DNA from: Thiobacillus sp. UBA2597
Lineage (GTDB): Bacteria > Pseudomonadota > Gammaproteobacteria > Burkholderiales > Thiobacillaceae
DNA: 31,783 bases
Direction: 5' to 3'
NCBI GenBank assembly: GCA_002339725.1
Contig: DDKN01000011.1
Coordinates: 1 to 31,783 of the forward strand
The notes under the pieces were generated by a model. The model saw nothing but the letters and a program-made list of their open reading frames with translations. It was not told the DNA's origin and ran no database searches. Of this stretch, positions 7,086 through 16,339 are shown piece after piece. Positions within the stretch are counted from its first letter, which is position 1; each line of letters opens with the position of its first letter. A program made the translations under genes and the position numbers.

Positions 7086-9113
7086 TCAGCGATACAGCAC
7101 CTGCGGCAGCCACAGGCCGATCTGGGGCCAGATATAGAGCAGGGCCATGGCGATGATCTGGATGCCCATGAACGGCAGCATGCCGGCGAAGATCTGGTTC
7201 AGCGTCACGTGTGGCGGCGACACCCCCTTGAGGTAGAAGGCGGCCATCGCCACCGGCGGCGAGAGGAAGGCCGTCTGCAGGTTGAGCGCGACCAGAAGGC
7301 CAAAAAACAGCGGATCGATGTTGAAGTGCGCCAGGAGCGGGATGAAGATCGGCATGAAGATGACGATGATCTCGGTCCACTCCAAGGGCCAGCCCAGGAT
7401 GAAGATGATGAGCTGGGACAGGAGCAGGAACTGCACCGGGGTGAGGTCGAGCGACAGCACCCATTTCTCCACCAGTTCCTGCCCCCCCAGCAGGGCGAAG
7501 GCGGCCGAGAAGATGGAGGAGCCGACGAACAGCCAGCAGACCATGGCCGAGGTCTTGGCGGTGAGGAAGACCGATTCCTTGACCACGCCGAAATTGAGCT
7601 GCTTGTAGAGCGCGGCCAGGATGAAGCCGCCCAGCGCGCCCACGGCCGCCGCCTCGGTCGGCGTGGCCAGGCCGAACACGATGGAACCGAGCACGGCCAG
7701 GATCAGGATGGACAGCGGGAAGAAGGAAGCCAGCAGCATCTTGAAGATTTCCAGCCGGGCGAAATCGAGCAGCCCATAGAACAGCGCCAGGGCCAGGGTG
7801 CCGGCGGCCAGCAAAACCCAGTACCAGGTGGGCGCGCTCAGCGCTGCAACCGGTCCGGCCTGGGCCACGGGCGGTGCGGCCTCGGCCTGAGCCGGTTTGG
7901 CCTGGGCCGGTTCGGCCGGCGCCGGCTCGGCCAGGGACTGCGGCGGCTCCTGCACGCCCAATTCCAGCGGCGGTTCCTGGATGCCTTCGGCCAGGGGCGG
8001 CTCCTGGATGCCTTCCGCCAGAGGCGGTTCCTGCACGCCCTCGGCCTGCGGCGGCTCCTGGATGCCTTCGGCCTGCGGTTCATCGACAGCGGCCGACCGG
8101 GGCTCGGCCGGCGCGGCCTCGTCCATGCCCATCTCGACCAGGCCGGCGGTATCCATGATTTCCGGGGCCGTGGTGATCTCCCGGTAGACCAGGCCCATGA
8201 CCCCGAACCAGGTCACCGCCGGCAGCAGCACGATGAGCAGATGCCGGGCGATCAACCCGCTGGTGACACCTTGGTTGCGCTTGCCCTTGAAGGCGCCGAG
8301 CAGGGCGGGCAGGGCCCGGCGGCTCACCGTCTCGGACAGCGACCTGGCCCACTCGGCCAGCGGCACCTGCCGCTCCTCCAGGGGCAGGGGTGGCGCCAGG
8401 TGCGGCTTCCACTTGGCCAGGATGATGACGTAGCCGATGTAGAGGCCAGCCAGCATCAGACCGGGAAAGAAGGCGCCGGCATAGAGCTGGACCACCGAGA
8501 CGCCGGCGGTCGCGCCGTAGACGATGAGCAGCACCGAGGGCGGGATCAGGATGCCCAGGCAGCCGCCGGCGGTGATGCAGCCGGCGGTCATGCGCACGTC
8601 GTAGCCGTGGCGCAGCATGGTGGGCAGGGCGAGCAGGCCCATCAGGGTGACCACGGCACCGACGATGCCGGTGGCGGTGGCGAACACCGCGCAGGTGATC
8701 AGGGTGGCCACCGCCAGGGAGCCGGGGATGCGCGCCATGGCCAGGTGGATGCTGGTGAACAACTGCTTGATCAGGTTGGCCCGCTCGACCAGATAGCCCA
8801 TGAACACGAACAGGGGGATCGCGATCAGCACATCGTTGGTCATCACGCCATAGGCACGCTGGACCATGAGGTCGAGGGTCTGGTTGATGGCGATGTCCGG
8901 GTTGACGCTGTGGTAGGCATACCAGGCGAACAGCACGCCCATGCCCATGAGGGTGAAGGCGGTGGGGAAGCCGAGCATGATGGCGACCACGATCAGGGCC
9001 AGCATCAAGAGGCCCATGTGACCGTTGGTCAGCTCGCCCCAGGGCATGAGCAGAACGACCCCGGCCAGGATGATGGCCATCAGGGCGAAGCCGAAGCGCA
9101 ATTCCTTTTTCAT
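7086..9113 (-). CDS. dctM: TRAP transporter large permease subunit DctM with Glu/Pro repeat insert
   Basis: The 12-TM-type large membrane subunit of a TRAP transporter, which uses an ion gradient to import carboxylates delivered by DctP. At 675 residues it is far longer than a standard DctM (about 430). The extra length is mainly a hydrophilic Ala/Glu/Pro/Gln-rich stretch at about residues 320-425, holding five 9-residue repeats (residues 347-391), flanked by added hydrophobic segments. Typical permease signatures lie on both sides: GYLVERANLIKQLF and CLGILIPPSVLLIVYG in the first part, FGLATPTEAAAVGALGG and LNLQTAFLSPPVAMAAFYLKG in the second. The start overlaps the dctQ stop (ATGA). Subunit identity is firm; substrate is probably a 2-oxo or 2-hydroxy acid judging from DctP. 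Confidence 0.95.
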   Translation of the reverse strand: MKKELRFGFALMAIILAGVVLLMPWGELTNGHMGLLMLALIVVAIMLGFPTAFTLMGMGVLFAWYAYHSVNPDIAINQTLDLMVQRAYGVMTNDVLIAIPLFVFMGYLVERANLIKQLFTSIHLAMARIPGSLAVATLITCAVFATATGIVGAVVTLMGLLALPTMLRHGYDVRMTAGCITAGGCLGILIPPSVLLIVYGATAGVSVVQLYAGAFFPGLMLAGLYIGYVIILAKWKPHLAPPLPLEERQVPLAEWARSLSETVSRRALPALLGAFKGKRNQGVTSGLIARHLLIVLLPAVTWFGVMGLVYREITTAPEIMDTAGLVEMGMDEAAPAEPRSAAVDEPQAEGIQEPPQAEGVQEPPLAEGIQEPPLAEGIQEPPLELGVQEPPQSLAEPAPAEPAQAKPAQAEAAPPVAQAGPVAALSAPTWYWVLLAAGTLALALFYGLLDFARLEIFKMLLASFFPLSILILAVLGSIVFGLATPTEAAAVGALGGFILAALYKQLNFGVVKESVFLTAKTSAMVCWLFVGSSIFSAAFALLGGQELVEKWVLSLDLTPVQFLLLSQLIIFILGWPLEWTEIIVIFMPIFIPLLAHFNIDPLFFGLLVALNLQTAFLSPPVAMAAFYLKGVSPPHVTLNQIFAGMLPFMGIQIIAMALLYIWPQIGLWLPQVLYR
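7941..8075 (-). repeat. Five tandem 27-bp repeats inside dctM
   Basis: Exactly 135 bp, five 27-bp units, encode residues 347-391 of DctM as QAEGIQEPP, QAEGVQEPP, LAEGIQEPP, LAEGIQEPP and LELGVQEPP. The units are similar but not identical in DNA, with differences mostly at third positions and a few replacements, so this is an in-frame minisatellite that has begun to diverge. It lies in a hydrophilic linker between membrane segments, and copy number could vary between strains without breaking the frame. Confidence 0.9.
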
Positions 9114-9763
9114 TGTTTCGACTCCTGCTTCAGCACGTATTCATCCAGCTGGGCAATGTCCTCGTCCTTCACGTCGACCATGTGCTTGAGTTTGTCGACG
9201 TCGACCTCCTCCACGTCGCCCAGCCGGGCAGGCCACTTGCCGTCGCGCAGGCAGACAAGACAGCGAATGATCTCGACCAGGCCCTGCAGCAACAGGAAAA
9301 AACCGGCCACGGGTATGACGTATTTGAACGGCCAGAGCGGCATGGGCTCCGGGCTGAAGGTCTGCTCGCGGATGGCGAAGGATTCGCCGGCATAGGTCCA
9401 GCCGGCCCAGGTCAGGGCGAAGATGCCGGGCAGAAAGAAGATGATATAGAGCGTCAGATCGATCGCGGCCTGGGTGCGCGGCTGGAAAAAGCCGTAGAGC
9501 ACGTCACCGCGCACATGGCCGCCGCTGGCCAGGGTATAGGCCCCCGCCATCATGAACAAGATGCCGTAGAGCATGATCTGGCCATCCTGCACCCAGGCGT
9601 GCGGATCGTTCAGCACGTAACGGGAGAACACCTCCCAGGAAATCAGCAAGGTCAGGGCGACGATGGACCAGCCGAAGAAATGGCCGGCGAACGTGCTCAC
9701 CTTGTCGACCGACAACATCAGCTTTTGGGCGAAGCCCGCTGCGCGCGTTTTCATGAGATTCAC
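9110..9763 (-). CDS. dctQ: TRAP transporter small permease subunit DctQ
   Basis: The 217-residue four-helix membrane partner of DctM. Conserved DctQ features are visible: WEVFSRYVLNDPHAWVQD near residue 44, a following helix with LYGILFMMAGAYTL, and ASGGHVRGDVLY. The C-terminal tail of about 50 residues is acidic and hydrophilic (GDVEEVDVDKLKHMVDVKDE), longer than in many DctQ proteins. A second in-frame ATG three codons later (9754) is an alternative start. It overlaps dctM by ATGA and follows dctP after a 57-bp gap holding a hairpin plus T-tract. Subunit assignment is secure from sequence and from the P-Q-M gene order. Confidence 0.94.
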   Translation of the reverse strand: MNLMKTRAAGFAQKLMLSVDKVSTFAGHFFGWSIVALTLLISWEVFSRYVLNDPHAWVQDGQIMLYGILFMMAGAYTLASGGHVRGDVLYGFFQPRTQAAIDLTLYIIFFLPGIFALTWAGWTYAGESFAIREQTFSPEPMPLWPFKYVIPVAGFFLLLQGLVEIIRCLVCLRDGKWPARLGDVEEVDVDKLKHMVDVKDEDIAQLDEYVLKQESKQ

Positions 9764-9772
9764 TCAGGCAGG

Positions 9773-9803
9773 TAAAAATACCCGCCCGGCGCAACCGGGC
9801 GGG
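9773..9803 (-). terminator. Terminator-like hairpin between dctP and dctQ
   Basis: Reading the minus strand just after the dctP stop: a perfect 9-bp stem CCCGCCCGG / CCGGGCGGG with a 5-nt loop TTGCG, followed immediately by TATTTTT. This is a good intrinsic terminator or mRNA-stabilising element. Its position fits partial termination, giving more binding protein than membrane subunits. Confidence 0.8.
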
Positions 9804-9820
9804 CGGACACCAGGGTTGGA

Positions 9821-10972
9821 TCAGCCTTTCTTCCTGCCGAAGAAGTGGTTGTAGGCCATCTTGTAGTCGACCAGGGTGTCATTCTGCCAGCGGCAGGTGC
9901 GCTGGGCGAAGGCACGCATGGAGTCGAGCACCTTCTTGAACGCCGGGTTCTCCGCGCTCTTGGCCGCCATGATCTTGTCCCAGGACTCGAGCTGCTTCTT
10001 CAGGATGGCGTCCGGGGTCTTGTAGAACTTGACCCCCTTCTTGGTGCTCATCTCGATGTAGTCCTTGGAGTAGCGGTCGATCGCCTTCCACGACATGTCG
10101 GCCGAGGCCGCCTCGATGGCGTGCTTGATGATGGCCTTGTGCTCGGCGTTGAGCGAGTCGTATTTCTTCTTGTTGAACAGGATCTCGAACTGCTCGCTGC
10201 ACTGATGGAAGCTCTGCAGCATGCAGACCTTGGCCACGTCGGGGAAGCCGAGCAGATTGTCGCTCGATGCGTTGTTGAACTCGGCTGCATCGAGCAGGCC
10301 GCGATCCATGGCCGGCACGATCTCGCCGCCCGGCAACGGGTTCACCGCCGCGCCCAGATCCTTGTACATGTCGACCGCCAGGCCGACGGTGCGGAACTTG
10401 AGGCCCTTCATCTGTTCCGCGCTGGTGATGGGCTTCTTGAACCAACCGAAGGGCTGGGTCGGCATCGGGCCGTAGAGCATGGAGACCACATCCATGTTCA
10501 TGCTCCTGTAGATCTCGTCCAGCAGCTCCTTGCCGCCGCCGTAGTAATGCCAGGCCAGCACCATGTTGGGGTCCATGCCAAAGGCCGGGCCCGAGCCCCA
10601 GAGCGCGACGGCGGAGTTCTTGCCGTACCAGTAGGCGACCACGCCGTGGCCACCGTCCAGGGTGCCCTTGCTCACGGCATCGAGCAGGTCGAAGGCCTTG
10701 ACCACCGCGCCGGCCGGCAGCACCTCGATCCTGAGCTCCTTGCCGGACATGGCGTTGACCTTATTGGCGAAATCGACGGCATATTCGTGGAAGATGTCCT
10801 TGGCCGGCCAGGTGCTCTGGAAGCGCAGGCTGACGGTCGAGGCCTTGGCGATGGAAGGAAAACCCAGGCTCGCCGCGCCGGCGGCGGTGGCCGCCGAGGT
10901 GGCCAGGAACTTGCGGCGCGAGGTCTTGGTCTGTTTCACGTCTTTCTTCGCTGCTACGTCTTTTTTGCTCAT
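9821..10972 (-). CDS. dctP: TRAP transporter substrate-binding protein DctP (TakP-like, Tat-exported)
   Basis: A 383-residue periplasmic solute-binding protein. The N-terminus carries a twin-arginine signal, SRRKFLATSAATAAGAASLG, with likely cleavage after SIAKA near residue 45. Mature-domain motifs include FQSTWPAKDIFHEYA, the helix-linker signature YYGGGKELLDEIY, Arg in LKFRTVGLAVD (the carboxylate-clamping Arg of TRAP binding proteins) and LPGGEIVPAMDRGLLDAAEF. These resemble TakP-type proteins that bind 2-oxo acids such as pyruvate, and hydroxy acids. The ATG at 10972 has GAGGAGAG just upstream; the longer in-frame reading to 11371 is rejected. The 124-bp spacer before it (10973-11096) is long enough for its own promoter, though none was confidently found. 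Confidence 0.94.
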   Translation of the reverse strand: MSKKDVAAKKDVKQTKTSRRKFLATSAATAAGAASLGFPSIAKASTVSLRFQSTWPAKDIFHEYAVDFANKVNAMSGKELRIEVLPAGAVVKAFDLLDAVSKGTLDGGHGVVAYWYGKNSAVALWGSGPAFGMDPNMVLAWHYYGGGKELLDEIYRSMNMDVVSMLYGPMPTQPFGWFKKPITSAEQMKGLKFRTVGLAVDMYKDLGAAVNPLPGGEIVPAMDRGLLDAAEFNNASSDNLLGFPDVAKVCMLQSFHQCSEQFEILFNKKKYDSLNAEHKAIIKHAIEAASADMSWKAIDRYSKDYIEMSTKKGVKFYKTPDAILKKQLESWDKIMAAKSAENPAFKKVLDSMRAFAQRTCRWQNDTLVDYKMAYNHFFGRKKG

Positions 10973-11096
10973 CTCGTGCTCTCCTCGAGGTACGTGAAAA
11001 AACGCGGGGTAAACCATCGTTCCAGCGTCAGCACAACGCTGAACCGAAAGGGTACTCCACAACAACGGCCGAAAACACTCCTTCCAATCAACAACG

Positions 11097-12596
<1,500 letters not shown>

Positions 12597-12609
12597 TTTC
12601 GCCTCTTTC

Positions 12610-13830
12610 TCAGTCGTCAGCCGGCCGGTCGAGCAATTCCAGCCAGTGCACCACCGGCCGGTCGGCGCCGGCCCCCAGGTGCAACTGGCAGCCGACGTTG
12701 GCAGTGGCGATGAGCTCCGGCCCGCCGCCGCTCAGGGCCGCGAGCTTGTCGTCGCGCAGCCGGGTCGCGATCGCCGGCTGCAATACCGAATAGCTGCCGG
12801 CCGAACCGCAGCACAGATGGGCGTCGCGCACCGGGGTCAGCACATAACCCAGTTGGCTCAGAATGGTTTCCACCCGGCCGTTCAGCTTCTGGCCGTGGTT
12901 CAGGGTGCAGGGGGTGTGGAAGGCCACGCGCCGGCCGCCGCCCGGCCGGCCCAGGGGGGTGAGGTCGAGCCCGGCCAGCAGCTCCACCGGATCGCGCGCC
13001 AGTTCGGCCACCCGCGCCGCCTTCTCGGCATAGGCCGCATCATGCCGCAGCAGCGCGCCGTAATCCTTGATCTGGACACCGCAGCCGCTGGCCGTGACCA
13101 GGATGGCCTCGGCGCCCTGCTCGATGTGCGGCCACCAGGCATCGATGTTGCGCCGCATATAGGCCAGGGCCTCCTCCCCGGCCGACAGATGATGGGCCAG
13201 GGCGCCGCAGCAGCCGGCCCCCTCGGCCCGCACCAGTTGAATGCCGAGCCTGGCGAAGACGCGGGCGGCGGCGGCATTGGTCAAGGGCGTCGCCACCGAC
13301 TGGGCGCAGCCTTCCAGCACCAGCACCCGGCGCGGGCTTTGCGTTTCCGGCCAGGCGCCGGCCGGCCGCGGCTGCGGCAGCTTGCGCCGCAGGGCGGCCG
13401 GCAGCAGGAAACCGATGCCGCGGGCGAGGCCCAGGGCGACGCCGAAACGCGCGGGCTCGGCCACCACCTTGCGCAGACCCCAACGCAGCAGGCGTTCATG
13501 CACGGGCCGCGCCACTTTCGACTCGAGCACGGCACGCCCCAGGTCGGCCAACCGGCTGTAGTGCACGCCCGAGGGACAGGTGGTCTCGCAGGAGCGGCAG
13601 GTCAGACAGCGGTCGAGATGCTGCTGGGTGATGCGGCTGGGCGCCGTGCCCTCGAACACCTGCTTCAGGAGATAGATGCGGCCGCGCGGGCCGTCGAGTT
13701 CGTCGCCCAGCAGCTGATAGGTCGGGCAGGTCGCGGTGCAGAAGCCGCAATGCACGCAGGTGCGCAGGATGGCCTCGGCCTCCAGGCCTATCCTGGTATC
13801 GGCGAATTCGGGCGCGAGATGGGTTTCCAT
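12610..13830 (-). CDS. glcF: Glycolate oxidase iron-sulfur subunit GlcF
   Basis: The 406-residue Fe-S subunit of glycolate dehydrogenase, which passes electrons from GlcD/GlcE to the respiratory chain. Two 4Fe-4S motifs are present near the N-terminus: Cys25, 28, 31, 35 (CVHCGFCTATCP) and Cys75, 78, 81, 85 (CLTCRSCETTCP). The two later CCG-type domains have GAGCCGALAHH near residue 210 and HLCCGSAGSY near residue 345, as in heterodisulfide-reductase-like subunits. Length and order match E. coli GlcF. The ATG at 13830 is 2 bp from the glcE stop; a longer in-frame reading upstream is antisense to glcE and is rejected. Confidence 0.95.
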   Translation of the reverse strand: METHLAPEFADTRIGLEAEAILRTCVHCGFCTATCPTYQLLGDELDGPRGRIYLLKQVFEGTAPSRITQQHLDRCLTCRSCETTCPSGVHYSRLADLGRAVLESKVARPVHERLLRWGLRKVVAEPARFGVALGLARGIGFLLPAALRRKLPQPRPAGAWPETQSPRRVLVLEGCAQSVATPLTNAAAARVFARLGIQLVRAEGAGCCGALAHHLSAGEEALAYMRRNIDAWWPHIEQGAEAILVTASGCGVQIKDYGALLRHDAAYAEKAARVAELARDPVELLAGLDLTPLGRPGGGRRVAFHTPCTLNHGQKLNGRVETILSQLGYVLTPVRDAHLCCGSAGSYSVLQPAIATRLRDDKLAALSGGGPELIATANVGCQLHLGAGADRPVVHWLELLDRPADD

Positions 13831-13832
13831 GC

Positions 13833-14897
13833 CTACAGCTCCGAATACATCCGGCCGGGATTGAACAGGCCCTGCGGGTCGAAGGCCTGCTTGAGCCGCC
13901 GCTGCAGGGCCAGCATGGCGGGCGGCAGGGGCTGGAACACCTCGCCGCTGCGGTCGCCGCCTTTGAACAGCGTGGCATGGCCGCCCGCCGCGGCGGCGAG
14001 CGAACGAATGGTCTCGGCCGAGGCCGCGCTTCTGAGCCAGCGCTGGGCGCCGCCCCAATCGAGCAGGACCTTGCCCGGCAGCTCCAGCCAAGGCGCGGCC
14101 GGCGGCAGCGACAGGCGCCAGAGCGGCAGCGCGCCGGCGAAGAAGGCGTGCTGCTGTTCTTTGATCTTGTCGCGCCAGAAGGCCTCGCCCTCGGCGAAGA
14201 CCTCGCCGCCGAGCAGGCTGCGACTTTGCGCCACGGCACTAGCGGCGCCGGACAGGCGCAGATAGAGCCGGGCGCCGTCATGGCAGGCGGCCGACAGCGG
14301 CAGGGGCTTGCGCGCCAGTTCCGCCAGATAGCTCAGGCTGTCGGCCGCGCCGCGCTCCTGCACCAGGGTGATCTCCTCGGCCGGACGCGGCACGACCTTG
14401 AGGCTGACCTCGAGCATCACGCCCAGGGTGCCGAAGGCGCCGGCCTGCAGACGGGAGAGGTCATAGCCGGCGACGTTCTTCATCACCTCGCCGCCGAAGC
14501 GCAGCACCTCGGCGCGGCCGTTGACGAGGCGCACGCCGAGCACGTGGTCGCGCGCGCTGCCGGCCCAGGGCCGGCGCGGGCCGGACAGGCCGCAGGCGAT
14601 GGTGCCGCCGAGAGTAGCCGCCGCGCCGAAATGCGGCGGCTCGAACGGCAGCATCTGGCCCTGCGCCGCCAACAGATCTTCGATTTCGCGCAGGGGCGTG
14701 CCGGCGCGGGCGGTGAGCACCAGCTCGCGCGGCTCGTAGCTGACCACGCCGGCGTGGCCGGCGACGTTGAGGGGCGTGCCCTGCACCGCGCGGCCGAGGA
14801 AGGCCTTGCTGCCGCCGCCGGCGATGGCCAGGGGTGTTCCGCTCGCGGCCGCCTCGGCCACGCGCTCCTGTAGCTCGCGGGAAAGATCGTGGCTCAT
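13833..14897 (-). CDS. glcE: Glycolate oxidase FAD-binding subunit GlcE
   Basis: A 354-residue FAD-binding subunit with a shortened substrate domain, acting with GlcD and GlcF in oxidation of glycolate to glyoxylate. Features: PLAIAGGGSKAFLGR near residue 22 (the usual GlcE N-terminal loop), FGAAATLGGTIACGLSGPRR near residue 92, GEVMKNVAGYDLSRL near residue 140 and the C-terminal FDPQGLFNPGRMY, which is typical of FAD_binding_4 oxidases. The start overlaps the glcD stop by ATGA, so translation is coupled. Length agrees with known GlcE proteins. Confidence 0.95.
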   Translation of the reverse strand: MSHDLSRELQERVAEAAASGTPLAIAGGGSKAFLGRAVQGTPLNVAGHAGVVSYEPRELVLTARAGTPLREIEDLLAAQGQMLPFEPPHFGAAATLGGTIACGLSGPRRPWAGSARDHVLGVRLVNGRAEVLRFGGEVMKNVAGYDLSRLQAGAFGTLGVMLEVSLKVVPRPAEEITLVQERGAADSLSYLAELARKPLPLSAACHDGARLYLRLSGAASAVAQSRSLLGGEVFAEGEAFWRDKIKEQQHAFFAGALPLWRLSLPPAAPWLELPGKVLLDWGGAQRWLRSAASAETIRSLAAAAGGHATLFKGGDRSGEVFQPLPPAMLALQRRLKQAFDPQGLFNPGRMYSEL

Positions 14898-16336
14898 GAA
14901 TGTTCGTGCGAATGCTTGTGCGGCAGGGTGCGATATTCCGAGCAATGGCGCGGGGTGGGCACACCCTTGCCGGGGTTCAGGAGTTCCAGCGGGTCGAAGG
15001 CCTGCTTCACCGCGCGGAACTGGTTCAATTCCTCGGGCTGGAACTGCACGCACATCTGCTTGATCTTCTCGATGCCGACGCCATGCTCACCGGTGATGGT
15101 GCCGCCGACCTCGACGCAAAGCTCCAGGATCTTGCCGCCCAATTCCTCGGTGCGCGCAAGCTCGCCCGGCTTGTTGGCGTCGAACAGGATGAGCGGATGC
15201 AGATTGCCGTCACCGGCGTGGAAGACGTTGGCCACCGGCAGGCCGTATTCGCGCGACAGCTCGGCCGTGCGCCTGAGCACCTCGGGCAAGCGCCGGCGCG
15301 GGATGGTGCCGTCCATGCAGTAATAATCGGGCGAGATGCGGCCCACCGCGGGGAAGGCCGCCTTGCGCCCTTTCCAGAACAGGGCGCGCTCGGCCTCGTC
15401 GCGCGCGGTGCGCACCTCGGTCGCGCCCGAGGCCTCCAGGACTTCCCGGATGCGGGCGATGTGCTCGGACACCTCCTGGTTGGTGCCGTCGACCTCGCAC
15501 AAGAGAATCGCCGCGGCATCGGTCGGATAGCCGGCGTGGACGAAGTCCTCCGCCGCCTGGATCGCCGGGCCGTCCATCATCTCCAGGCCGGCCGGGATGA
15601 TGCCGGCGGCGATGATCTCGCCCACCGCGGCGCCGGCCTGCTCGACATCGTCGAAGGCGGCCAGCACCACCTGGGCGCGCTCGGGGATGGGCAGCAGGCG
15701 CACGGTGACCTCCACCGCCACGCCGAGCATGCCCTCGGAGCCGATGACCAGGGCCATCAGGTCGTAGCCCGGCGCATCCAGCGCGCTGCCGCCGAGTTCG
15801 AGCAGCTCGCCCTCGAGGGTGAGCAGCTTCATGGCGCACACGTTGTGCACGGTCAGACCATATTTCAAACAGTGCACGCCGCCGGAGTTCTCGGCGACGT
15901 TGCCGCCGATGGTGCAGGCGATCTGCGACGAGGGGTCGGGCGCGTAATACAGGCCATAGGGCGCGACCGCCTCGGAGATGGCGAGGTTGCGCACGCCGGG
16001 CTCCACCGTGGCGGTGAGCCCCACCGGGTCGATGCGCAGGATTCGGTTCAGGCGGGCGAGGCTCAGGAGCACGCCCTCGGCATGTGGTAGGGCGCCGCCG
16101 GACAGCCCGGTGCCGGCGCCACGGGCAACCACCGGGATCTGATGGCGGTGGCACAGCTTGAGCACGGCGCGCGCCTCATCCACCGTGTGCGGCAGCGCCA
16201 CCACATAGGGCAGCTGGCGATAGGCCGACAGGCCGTCGCACTCGTAGGGCCGACGTGCCTCCTCCTCTTCCAGCACCGCATCGGCCGGCAGGATGTCGCG
16301 CAGCGCGGCGATCAGGGCGGGCCGGTCGAGGTACAT
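14894..16336 (-). CDS. glcD: Glycolate oxidase catalytic FAD subunit GlcD
   Basis: A 480-residue FAD-linked 2-hydroxyacid dehydrogenase. The FAD_binding_4 domain has PVVARGAGTGLSGGALP near residue 69 and IACTIGGNVAENSGGVHCLK near residue 140; the C-terminal oxidase domain has the flavin/substrate segments VFHAGDGNLHP and TITGEHGVG with conserved histidines, and ends FDPLELLNPGKGVP. Together with GlcE and GlcF it oxidises glycolate, and often D-lactate, using a quinone or cytochrome acceptor. The last residues (HKHSHEHS) form a small His-rich tail not expected for the family. It begins 3 bp after the DUF1537 kinase stop. D-lactate dehydrogenase is the main alternative activity. Confidence 0.95.
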   Translation of the reverse strand: MYLDRPALIAALRDILPADAVLEEEEARRPYECDGLSAYRQLPYVVALPHTVDEARAVLKLCHRHQIPVVARGAGTGLSGGALPHAEGVLLSLARLNRILRIDPVGLTATVEPGVRNLAISEAVAPYGLYYAPDPSSQIACTIGGNVAENSGGVHCLKYGLTVHNVCAMKLLTLEGELLELGGSALDAPGYDLMALVIGSEGMLGVAVEVTVRLLPIPERAQVVLAAFDDVEQAGAAVGEIIAAGIIPAGLEMMDGPAIQAAEDFVHAGYPTDAAAILLCEVDGTNQEVSEHIARIREVLEASGATEVRTARDEAERALFWKGRKAAFPAVGRISPDYYCMDGTIPRRRLPEVLRRTAELSREYGLPVANVFHAGDGNLHPLILFDANKPGELARTEELGGKILELCVEVGGTITGEHGVGIEKIKQMCVQFQPEELNQFRAVKQAFDPLELLNPGKGVPTPRHCSEYRTLPHKHSHEHS

Positions 16337-16339
16337 CGC

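Noticed and set aside
4792..7464. An 890-codon version of the amidase.
   Set aside because: The extra 458 codons read the dehydrogenase and dctM in a wrong frame; the amidase family length and MTALSDSGL start fit 6090.
7941..8075. CRISPR array or intergenic tandem repeat.
   Set aside because: The repeats are contiguous without spacers and in frame within dctM, so they are a coding minisatellite.
6081..9395. A 1104-codon open frame on the plus strand.
   Set aside because: It is antisense to the dehydrogenase, dctM and dctQ. Its composition (Gln, His, Gly, Arg, Asp-rich, low in hydrophobics) is typical of a high-GC shadow frame, while the minus-strand proteins have clear family motifs.
10973..11096. 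Own promoter of dctP in the 124-bp gap before it.
   Set aside because: No convincing -35/-10 pair or sigma-54 motif found; only a weak CAGCG...CGCTG inverted repeat near 11024-11042.
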